Under the pieces are notes generated by a model. The model made no database searches. It worked only from the letters and a program-made list of their open reading frames with translations, and was not told the origin of the DNA. From Pseudoalteromonas luteoviolacea NCIMB 1944 (GTDB taxonomy: Bacteria > Pseudomonadota > Gammaproteobacteria > Enterobacterales > Alteromonadaceae): DNA of 64,000 nt. This document shows, piece by piece, positions 36,054-43,021 of the stretch; positions within the stretch are counted from its first letter, which is position 1, and every line of letters starts with the position of its first letter. The position numbers and the translations under genes are program-made. Location: contig NZ_AUXS01000048.1 in the NCBI RefSeq assembly GCF_001625565.1, positions 1 through 64,000 of the forward strand, read 5' to 3'.

Positions 36054-36242
36054 TAACGCCCTTGCCATATCAACGCTAAACCGCTTACAAAATTCGTGAT
36101 TAGGCGTTGGCGTATCGGGAATAAAAAACAAGTTGCCCTGCTCTTCACTTAAGGCGTTTACTGCGTCATCCAGCCCCATAACTTCCACAAACAACCGCAA
36201 ACCGTGTGGCAGCAAAGATGCATCCAATTCATGCTCAGCCAT
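35826..36242 (-). CDS. mor: Mor family transcription activator
   Basis: A 138-residue DNA-binding protein of the Mor/C family. The C-terminal half has the characteristic helix-turn-helix VQNLVRRYKLTRQMINIIV (about 98-116); the N-terminal half should dimerise. In Mu, Mor activates the middle promoter and C the late promoters, both at dyads upstream of poor -35 regions. Only one intact family member exists here, so it probably activates the late motifs at 33.4, 49.6 and 61.6 kb directly, as single-activator Mu relatives may do. It overlaps the upstream gene by eight bases. Confidence 0.88.
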   Translation of the reverse strand: MAEHELDASLLPHGLRLFVEVMGLDDAVNALSEEQGNLFFIPDTPTPNHEFCKRFSVDMARALSNHAGSTYQIPKLDKILIQLRNIKIRQELKQGASVQNLVRRYKLTRQMINIIVTSEADGAPILVGDAHKQMELKL

Positions 36243-36426
36243 CGTCTAATTCCTCTAACAACTGCTCAATGCTGAACTCATTTGATGCGGCCTGCATTTC
36301 TCTTGTTTCATCCCATTTGGTCCTAAGCTTGCCAATACGCTTAATATTTGGCGGTAAGTTATCGTACTGGGCCTCTTCGTAAAGCGGTCTGTCTGGGTTA
36401 ATTAGGATTGGTTCACCTCTAGGCAT
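36235..36426 (-). CDS. Small phage early/middle protein, unknown
   Basis: A 63-residue acidic protein with no recognised motif. It overlaps mor by eight bases and the GemA-like gene by eight bases, so it is translated within that operon. Its only clear feature is a C-terminal acidic stretch (FSIEQLLEELDDG). Confidence 0.6.
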   Translation of the reverse strand: MPRGEPILINPDRPLYEEAQYDNLPPNIKRIGKLRTKWDETREMQAASNEFSIEQLLEELDDG

Positions 36427-36796
36427 GATTCGTCTCCTTACGATGTAGCCATTGCTTTAAAATCTCTATCACTGCTTGCCAGTGACCTTCGGCATTATAT
36501 AGGCGCTTACCGTCACAAAACTTCTCACAAAACACATCACATGCCTGTTTTGAATCATCTTCGACTTTCCCAGCACTGGCCAATTGACTCCAGAGGCTAT
36601 AAATCAACCTCAATTGCTTTGGCATTTCAGCCATATTCCGATATCGCCATAATAATGCCTTTTGTTGGTTCTTATTAAGGCCAGTACAACTATTTGTGAG
36701 ACCACCGCTTATCTGTTTAACGTTTTTTACATGGCATACCTGATCAATGCCTGCCGCCCTTTGCGCTGCTTTAATTGCTTTTATCATCGGGTTCAT
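36419..36796 (-). CDS. GemA-like protein (Mu gp16, DUF1018)
   Basis: A 125-residue protein. The C-terminal half, MPKQLRLIYSLWSQLASAGKV and later AVIEILKQWLHR, follows the DUF1018 pattern. In Mu, GemA affects host gene expression and DNA supercoiling. The N-terminal 45 residues are less typical, with two Cys and a short basic region. It sits between MuB and mor, its usual place in Mu-like genomes. Confidence 0.72.
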   Translation of the reverse strand: MNPMIKAIKAAQRAAGIDQVCHVKNVKQISGGLTNSCTGLNKNQQKALLWRYRNMAEMPKQLRLIYSLWSQLASAGKVEDDSKQACDVFCEKFCDGKRLYNAEGHWQAVIEILKQWLHRKETNHA

Positions 36797-37149
36797 GCTG
36801 CATCCTCCACGCGTTCTACTCGGTGTTCTGGAAATACCACAAACTCTTCTAGTTCAAAGTCCCACGGTTTGGAGTTATCAACACATAAAGTCGCTATGTG
36901 CCCAAAACGGTTGGTAAATTCCTTGGTAAAACTTACCTCTAAATTAACCTTGGCTATTTGCTTGCACTCGTATAACCTCTGCCCAAGGAAAATACAAAAC
37001 GCCGCTGGTACATTGCCGTTTGCGCCATCTAATATGGACCCGCTTGGGTCTTGCATGGCTAAAACATTCAGCATGTGTTGGTCGGTTAGCGTGTCATTTA
37101 GTACAAAATGACCGCCAAAGGTATTGTGATATATCTTTACTCTTAACAT
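36793..37149 (-). CDS. Hypothetical phage early protein
   Basis: A 118-residue protein of mixed composition without recognised domains. It overlaps the GemA-like gene by four bases and follows MuB by 47 bases; its location suggests an early role, for instance in replication or host takeover. No more can be said from sequence. Confidence 0.6.
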   Translation of the reverse strand: MLRVKIYHNTFGGHFVLNDTLTDQHMLNVLAMQDPSGSILDGANGNVPAAFCIFLGQRLYECKQIAKVNLEVSFTKEFTNRFGHIATLCVDNSKPWDFELEEFVVFPEHRVERVEDAA

Positions 37150-37196
37150 GGTGTTTTCCTTAATTTATGAGCCCAGTTGCAGCTAGGCTCGTTGCT

Positions 37197-38435
37197 TTAT
37201 ACAGCTTGTTGATTCAGTACATTGGCGAAGATCGAGTTCACCAAGAGCTTGTCTAACTTTTTGTTTGGGTTTTTCCGGCTGTGACTCAGGATATGAGGGA
37301 GCAGGTTTTCGACTAGGAGCCTTGAATTTCCCTCTACCCTTTTATGCAACCACTGCCACCACTGCTCGTCGTTTGATTCAAGCGGCACAGTGCCCTGAGT
37401 TAATTCATTGAATAGGTTTTTGATGTCTTCTACGGGTACTTCACCAATGGGTTTTGGCCAAAAACACACACGAGAAGAGATAAGCTCATAGCGTTCGTTA
37501 GTTTGCAGCTTATCGACCAGCTGAATATTGCCAATCAAACACACACCAACTTTTGCAGCATCTGAAATGGTTCTAAGTGGGTCTAACGCGCTAGGTTTAC
37601 ACTTGTCGGCTTCATCTAACAGGATGATGCGCTCGGTGTTTTCTATGGTTCTAATGATGTTTTCAATATTCTGCGATACGCTTGATTTTTTCGGTAATCC
37701 CAAAGAGCGACATAAAGACTCAATTACTTGCTTGCTGGTCGTTTGCTCACTGCCCACAATCAAAATCGCTTGTGCGTTTTCTTCGCAGTAGCGCTCTAGC
37801 CCTTTGCTTTTACCAATACCCGCTTGGCCTGCCACAACCGCAAAACGACGCCTCGCTCTTGCGTGTTCACACGCCATATTAATCATCTTCGCAACGCTGG
37901 TTGATACAAATGGCACTTCGCCGTATCGAATGGTAATAACAGGTCTATCATCACACTCATTGTCGGCTGCGGCGTCGTCGCCAGCGGGGGCAACAATGGC
38001 ATATATGTCATGCAAGTACTTGGTTGGGCTCGCCGCATACTTACCAGAGAGTAGCTGGCTAACCGTCGAAGGTGACTTATTAATCTTTTTGGCAATGTAA
38101 GTGCTGTTTACCCCTTGGTTTGCAATGTCTTCATCGGTCATGCGCTTTTTAATGCGCGCTACAATCAACTTATCATTGGCGTTATAGCAGTCCGCAAAGC
38201 CACTCTCGCTGCCAAACTCTTTGGGGTCAAAGTCACCAAAAAAGTGTGCCCACATTACATCTAGTAGCTTTTTAGGGTTTGTTGGTGACTCGCCATTCAG
38301 TACTGAATTTACTTGGTTTAAGTCATAACCTAAGCAATAGTCCTCTGGCCCTAAGGCATAAAACTCAATTTCTTCGTTAATGAGCTTTACTTGAACTTGT
38401 TGCTCGTCGCTGTAATGGTTGGTGAACTTATTCAT
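37197..38435 (-). CDS. MuB-like transposition ATPase
   Basis: A 412-residue AAA+ protein that should select target DNA and activate the transposase. The N-terminal part holds an HTH (STYIAKKINKSPSTVSQLLSG, about 111-131) as in MuB. The ATPase core has Walker A GQAGIGKS (203-210) and Walker B IILLDEAD (270-277). It is longer than Mu B (312 residues) because of about 90 extra N-terminal residues. It overlaps the transposase stop by eight bases, so subunit amounts are probably coupled. Confidence 0.92.
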   Translation of the reverse strand: MNKFTNHYSDEQQVQVKLINEEIEFYALGPEDYCLGYDLNQVNSVLNGESPTNPKKLLDVMWAHFFGDFDPKEFGSESGFADCYNANDKLIVARIKKRMTDEDIANQGVNSTYIAKKINKSPSTVSQLLSGKYAASPTKYLHDIYAIVAPAGDDAAADNECDDRPVITIRYGEVPFVSTSVAKMINMACEHARARRRFAVVAGQAGIGKSKGLERYCEENAQAILIVGSEQTTSKQVIESLCRSLGLPKKSSVSQNIENIIRTIENTERIILLDEADKCKPSALDPLRTISDAAKVGVCLIGNIQLVDKLQTNERYELISSRVCFWPKPIGEVPVEDIKNLFNELTQGTVPLESNDEQWWQWLHKRVEGNSRLLVENLLPHILSHSRKNPNKKLDKLLVNSIFANVLNQQAV

Positions 38436-40074
38436 GAATGTCTCCTAAATCTAATGGGTATTCGTTAGTAACGGGGGCAACGTGTTCAACCTCAAAATCT
38501 GAGAGGTCCATGTTTAATACTTCAGGTTCAATTTCAGGAATGGCTTGTACATCTGCGGCCAGTTCTTCAACGGCGTCTACGTCAATCACACGTTTTTGGT
38601 CAGCTCTTGCACGCTTTTCAGAAAGCTGGTTTTGAATGCGCTTTTCTTGGCCTTTAAGCCGATTAAGGTCGGCTTCTTCAATTCGGCTAGTAGGCAACGC
38701 CTCAACCTTGTGCTTAATGCGGCAGTTCATAATGAACTCGCCAGATTGCTCATACAGCACAAGGTAGGTGTCGTCGTGCAAGTCATAGCCTGCAACCAGC
38801 TCTTTACCGTTAAATTGAAATAAGTAGTCAGCGGTATACACGCGCTTATGTAACTTTATTTGGCCACGGGCTACTTTCACTTTGGTCCTTGGCAGTACCA
38901 CAAAATCCGTAATGGCAGGCTGCTCTTGAATAAGCCCCTCTTCCCATACTTGCATGCGGGTTTTACCCTTTATCTCCGGGTGTGGGCTGTTGTGGTAATG
39001 CTCTAAAAACGCTTTAAACTCCGTTATCCACTGGTCTAAAGATGGCAGCTCTCGCTTGCCTTTTTTCACATCGTTAAGCAGCTTAAGCTTTTCGCGCTCG
39101 TTATGGTCTGGGCCGCAGTAGCTTTTAAAGCGCTTGCCAACGTGCTCTTCCATATGTTTAAAAAAGCGCTCAATCCACTTAGCACGGGCATTTCCGGGTA
39201 TGGCAAAAATGACCTCAATATCAAACTGCGCATAAACACCACAGCACTTATCAGACATCATTTTTGACCTATAGCCACTGCCGTTATCGACATACAACAT
39301 GCTTGGAATATGCTGATGGGTTTTAATTGAGCGGGTTAACGCCGTCATGGTGGCGATGGCATTTTCAGACTCGCTAATCTCCCAGCCAACAATGCAGCGG
39401 CTCGCCACATCTTGAAATGCCGTTAGCTCAAAGCGCCATGCTTTACCTGTTTTTGGGTGTGCCACATATACATCTACTTGGTGGCCGTCGCCGTTATAAA
39501 TAAAGCCAGGGGCAATATGCTTAGTGGAGCGAATAATAAAGTCTTTGTGCTTTTCACGATAAAGCTTTGCGCCCATACGGTATGGGCTTTGCGGGCCAAG
39601 TTCGTGCGGCATAGAGTTTATAAAACGTCTAACTTGGCTTGCCGTTGCATCAAAACCGAGCTTTTTTAAGTCTTCAGCAACCAATGCGAAGCTGGGTGAG
39701 TTAATACAGTGGTATAGCTCCAGCGCTTTAGCTGCCCATTTAGGCTGCGCGGGCGTTCGGCCTTTGTGTTGTGGCAGTAGCCCTTCAACACCTTGTTGTC
39801 TATAGGCATTGACCCAATTAAAGGCCGTTGCACGTGTTGGTACTTTGCCAAGCTCACGAACGGCTTGGTGTATGGCAGGTGTTACTAGCCCATTATTGAG
39901 TGATTCAACAAGTGCAGCCCTTGCTTTATCTACACTTAAGCCACTTGCAATCCAGTATTTAACCAATGCGGTACGGTTTTGTGCCGTTTTGCGTGCTTTG
40001 TCGCTGGCCTGTGACCATGCACTTTGGCTCACAACCGCAGGTAAATTGTTAAATCTAATTACAGCAGGATGCAT
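38428..40074 (-). CDS. MuA-like DDE transposase
   Basis: A 548-residue transposase/integrase that cuts and joins the phage ends. A Mu-type HTH region (about 60-160) is followed by the RNase H-fold core with catalytic Asp196 (NGDG), Asp262 (YVDNGSG) and Glu301 (WIERFF), then a Mu C-terminal domain and an extended tail rich in charge. It is shorter than Mu A (663 residues), the missing part being at the N terminus where the enhancer-binding domain of Mu lies. It overlaps the gene upstream by one base. Confidence 0.95.
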   Translation of the reverse strand: MHPAVIRFNNLPAVVSQSAWSQASDKARKTAQNRTALVKYWIASGLSVDKARAALVESLNNGLVTPAIHQAVRELGKVPTRATAFNWVNAYRQQGVEGLLPQHKGRTPAQPKWAAKALELYHCINSPSFALVAEDLKKLGFDATASQVRRFINSMPHELGPQSPYRMGAKLYREKHKDFIIRSTKHIAPGFIYNGDGHQVDVYVAHPKTGKAWRFELTAFQDVASRCIVGWEISESENAIATMTALTRSIKTHQHIPSMLYVDNGSGYRSKMMSDKCCGVYAQFDIEVIFAIPGNARAKWIERFFKHMEEHVGKRFKSYCGPDHNEREKLKLLNDVKKGKRELPSLDQWITEFKAFLEHYHNSPHPEIKGKTRMQVWEEGLIQEQPAITDFVVLPRTKVKVARGQIKLHKRVYTADYLFQFNGKELVAGYDLHDDTYLVLYEQSGEFIMNCRIKHKVEALPTSRIEEADLNRLKGQEKRIQNQLSEKRARADQKRVIDVDAVEELAADVQAIPEIEPEVLNMDLSDFEVEHVAPVTNEYPLDLGDIHE

Positions 40075-40973
40075 TACTTGATCTCCTTGCTTTGCTTTTC
40101 TACTAAAAATTGTTCGAGCAGCCGGTTACGTTCTGTTTCAACGTATTGCCACTCAGCTTTTGTAAACTTCGGTAGGTGTTCAATGCCTTCAATATGCCCA
40201 GCAAACTCGCCACTTAAACGCTCAAGCGCTGTACCAATTTGGCTGTAGATTGCCGCCCAGGTGTGATGCAATACTTGCGCAGCACTTACACGCGAGTCCA
40301 AATCCAATTGACGGTTATCACACAGCTGACTAATTTGCGTGATGGTGCTAACAAGCGCTTCGTTTAGTAGCTCGGTATTACAAATGGCGTCTTTGCGTAT
40401 CTCACTAATAAACACATGCATGTCAAAACGTACTTGTGGCACTTTACGTAGTTTTTCATGTTCCAAGTCATTAATGGCCCGCGCCGCAGTTACCTGTAAT
40501 TCGTCACGCTCTTTTATCAAATCGGCCACTTGTTGCTTTATGGCGTTACCTGATGTCTCGGCCAGCACTTCGTAGTCTTCGTCGTCTAGCTCTTTAAGCG
40601 TTTCGATTGGTACTTTGGTAAGTTCGTTAAGTTGATGAGTGTTCAAATTCAAAATGGACAATTTGTCCACTTTGCTTTTGGGCAAAGCTTTTAGCATTTT
40701 TGCTATAGCCATGGCCCTGCTAGCCGTTCGTCTATGAATGCTTTTCTCATGTAATAGAGAATTAAAACGCCCATGTTCTGTTTGCGACTTCAACCAAAGC
40801 AATAACACGCCCATTTTTGCGGCGTCTGTAAATTGTCTATTTGCTAGGAAAGCCACTTGATCCATGCATTCATCAATGGTCGCTGGTAACTCGACATACA
40901 AAACAGATTCAAGCTGACCTATTTGGTATTCGATCTCTTCAGCAGATTCAGGACAAACTAAGTCAGAACTCAT
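40074..40973 (-). CDS. Phage early protein, DUF3102/ParB-like
   Basis: A 299-residue protein. Residues 50-130 contain a segment (LLWLKSQTEHGRFNSLLHEKSIHRRTASRAMAIAKML in two parts) like the HTH of DUF3102 and ParB-related proteins, and residues 150-185 form a coiled coil. Similar genes precede MuA in several marine Mu-like prophages from memory; the function is unknown. Its stop overlaps the transposase start. Confidence 0.6.
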   Translation of the reverse strand: MSSDLVCPESAEEIEYQIGQLESVLYVELPATIDECMDQVAFLANRQFTDAAKMGVLLLWLKSQTEHGRFNSLLHEKSIHRRTASRAMAIAKMLKALPKSKVDKLSILNLNTHQLNELTKVPIETLKELDDEDYEVLAETSGNAIKQQVADLIKERDELQVTAARAINDLEHEKLRKVPQVRFDMHVFISEIRKDAICNTELLNEALVSTITQISQLCDNRQLDLDSRVSAAQVLHHTWAAIYSQIGTALERLSGEFAGHIEGIEHLPKFTKAEWQYVETERNRLLEQFLVEKQSKEIK

Positions 40974-41032
40974 AACAACTCCGAAATTCAGGCAGATCTT
41001 GGTCTTTGATAGGCATGGTTTAAGCTCCGAAA

Positions 41033-41455
41033 TTAGGTATTGATTTTGACTGCTTCGAGAATGGATTCGCGCTTATCATTTAGTTCGCGTATTTGGACCT
41101 CACATTCTGAGGCTTCTTGCAGTTTTTTAGCGCGTTCGTCTGAGGCGCTGTACATAAGAGGCATAAGCAATATGTTGGCAGGTTCAACACTTTTAATGGC
41201 CCAACATAAAGCTGGTAGGTATTGAATTGGCATTGATGTGGGTTGGCTTGGAGCAAACCACTTATTAAGTTTAGCCTCGTCTACTTCAACAATGTCTACC
41301 TTAAGTGCCGCGTTCATGCGTTGGGCAAGGCCATTGCGGGTAAACCCACACCTGCGCATACAAGCATTAACGCATTGGCTAAAATGGTGGAGTATTTCGC
41401 AATCAGGCGGTATCTCGCTCTCTAAAATGTTCATGGATTCTTGATTCTCAGACAT
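41033..41455 (-). CDS. Hypothetical phage early protein
   Basis: A 140-residue protein. Residues about 30-80 include NGLAQRMNAALKVDIVEVDEAKLNKWFAPS-type sequence reminiscent of an HTH domain that binds DNA with a wing, while the C terminus (about 100-135) is coiled. Not assignable to a family by eye. It is the second gene of the leftward early operon. Confidence 0.6.
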   Translation of the reverse strand: MSENQESMNILESEIPPDCEILHHFSQCVNACMRRCGFTRNGLAQRMNAALKVDIVEVDEAKLNKWFAPSQPTSMPIQYLPALCWAIKSVEPANILLMPLMYSASDERAKKLQEASECEVQIRELNDKRESILEAVKINT

Positions 41456-41493
41456 GGTAAAAATCTCCTTAAATTAACCTAGACTTGGTGGTT

Positions 41494-41808
41494 CTATGGG
41501 TTCATGCTTGGGTCAGGCACAGGCTGGCCCGCTTGGATTGCTTCAATGATTTGATTCCGCCTTTGGGTCCGATCTTTTGGACCGCGTTTTGGCTTCGTAA
41601 GGTATTTGTTACCGAAGACTTCTGTTCGTTTCTTGTTTAATGCTAAGCATATTGCTTCGGCGATGACGAAAGATTGAACCGCGCCTCTTGCAACGTTAGC
41701 GACGTGTGAGTTTGAGACTCGCTTTGCTTTTGCGATATCTTCAATCTGTATGTCTTTGTTTGATAGTTCTTTCTTTATGTCTTCATATGACATTGTTGTG
41801 TAAGTCAT
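41494..41808 (-). CDS. Ner/Cro-like HTH regulator
   Basis: A 104-residue protein with an HTH in residues 20-60 (IEDIAKAKRVSNSHVANVARG) and a basic middle segment (KPKRGPKDRTQRR). It is the first gene of the early operon and is divergent from the repressor, the position of ner in Mu, where it represses early transcription and the repressor promoter. A start at the second Met (41793) is also possible. Confidence 0.72.
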   Translation of the reverse strand: MTYTTMSYEDIKKELSNKDIQIEDIAKAKRVSNSHVANVARGAVQSFVIAEAICLALNKKRTEVFGNKYLTKPKRGPKDRTQRRNQIIEAIQAGQPVPDPSMNP

Positions 41809-41849
41809 GTTAGATTTACCTGTGTTGTAAATTAATGTTGGTAACTATA

Positions 41850-41946
41850 TTTGTCAGTGTTCGTTTATTAAGCTAGTGATAAATATTCTTACTGTCAACT
41901 GGAAAGTTATTTTGTTTTTTATTTTTTAAAGGTATTGACTGTAAAC
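41850..41946. promoter_or_regulatory. Divergent early/repressor control region with repeated ACTGTNAAC
   Basis: Three similar 9-mers lie between the divergent regulators: TTTGTCAGT (41850-41858, complement ACTGACAAA), ACTGTCAAC (41891-41899) and ACTGTAAAC (41938-41946), the last abutting the repressor start. They are candidate operators for the CI-like or Ner-like protein. The AT-rich stretch 41900-41930 probably holds promoters. Confidence 0.4.
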
Positions 41947-41947
41947 T

Positions 41948-42439
41948 ATGGTTATCGATAGTATCTCAGAGTCAGAGATTGATCTTGTGATTGAGCGCTT
42001 ACGAGAACAACTAAGCGTGAAAAGTAATCGAGCACTTTCTGAAAAGTTAGGGTTGTCCCACAGTGGCGTTGCTATGGCCAGAAAGAAAGGTACGTTACCC
42101 TATGGTCCAATAGTTAATGCATGTGTTAACTACAAAATTTCCTTGGATGAGGTGTTTGGAATTGATGTAGACCAAACATCTGACAGTAGCTCTACGGAAG
42201 AAAAACCAACAAAGAGTGAAGACGTAAGCAGAAACAGTGCTGAAGATGCGTTAGCTGCAATCGCCCTTGTTGAACAGATAATAGATGATTTACTTTACTC
42301 GAAAAACTTGGATGCAGAGCGCGAACTTCTGATCCGTAAAAAGTTAAGGCCAATGTTAATTGAAAAAACATTTGAGCATAACTTTAACGAAGTCATGGTT
42401 AAAACCATTGCGGAGGGAGCGCTCTATATGGCCTTTTAA
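41948..42439 (+). CDS. CI-like phage repressor
   Basis: A 163-residue protein. The N-terminal domain (about 12-75) fits the Phage_CI_repr HTH: SNRALSEKLGLSHSGVAMARKKGTLP followed by INLDEVFG-like ISLDEVFG. A Ser/Glu-rich linker (about 78-100) leads to a short helical C terminus (about 100-163) unlike the LexA/CI peptidase domain, so induction by RecA self-cleavage is not expected. AAAGG is 15 bases upstream of the ATG, too far to be ideal. It begins the rightward cargo operon. Confidence 0.78.
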   Translation: MVIDSISESEIDLVIERLREQLSVKSNRALSEKLGLSHSGVAMARKKGTLPYGPIVNACVNYKISLDEVFGIDVDQTSDSSSTEEKPTKSEDVSRNSAEDALAAIALVEQIIDDLLYSKNLDAERELLIRKKLRPMLIEKTFEHNFNEVMVKTIAEGALYMAF

Positions 42440-42449
42440 AGGATAAATT

Positions 42450-42971
42450 ATGATTAAAACAAAACTTGCTACAGCAATGCTCGCGCTTGGATTGCTGTCA
42501 GCCCCTTCTCTCGCTCTTGAGCCACTACCAGACAGAGCTCGTGTTCAGCACATGAATACCGACTTGTTACTACCAGATGGCAGCACACTCAATGTGGATG
42601 TGTCGTTTGACTGTGGTAGCGATTATCAAAACACTGCTGTTATGGTAATGAGCGATTCCGGCGCAAAATTAATCGCCGCTGCATACACCCACCTATACGG
42701 CGAAGCCGCTGGCCAAGCAGTAATGGATACATGGCAAACTAAACAAAACGCCTCCGACCCACGCAAACCAACTTACCTATTTATCCTCGCACCAAGAGAT
42801 CAAGATATTAACTGGCAGTCGAAAAATATAAATAAACTTAACAATTTTTTATCGCGTGTTAGTATTAGTGAAACAAATAAGTTGGACCAAGCATCAGAAT
42901 CTAAACCGGAAATACCCGTAGTATTGGCTGGTTGCGGTGTAAGAAACCATAATTCTCAACAGGTTCAGTAA
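42450..42971 (+). CDS. Secreted protein of the repressor-linked cargo operon
   Basis: A 173-residue exported protein, signal peptide to about residue 23 (APSLALEP), with Cys at about 52 and 164 that may form a disulfide. No family recognised. It starts ten bases after the repressor stop, with AAAGGAT as ribosome site (42439-42445), so it should be expressed in the lysogen. Its neighbour downstream has a large periplasmic sensor part, making a ligand, chaperone or partner role in the periplasm plausible. Confidence 0.7.
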   Translation: MIKTKLATAMLALGLLSAPSLALEPLPDRARVQHMNTDLLLPDGSTLNVDVSFDCGSDYQNTAVMVMSDSGAKLIAAAYTHLYGEAAGQAVMDTWQTKQNASDPRKPTYLFILAPRDQDINWQSKNINKLNNFLSRVSISETNKLDQASESKPEIPVVLAGCGVRNHNSQQVQ

Positions 42972-43021
42972 CGCATTTATGGGGTGACAGTTCGCCCCTA
43001 AGCAGGAAGGAATTCTTAGCG

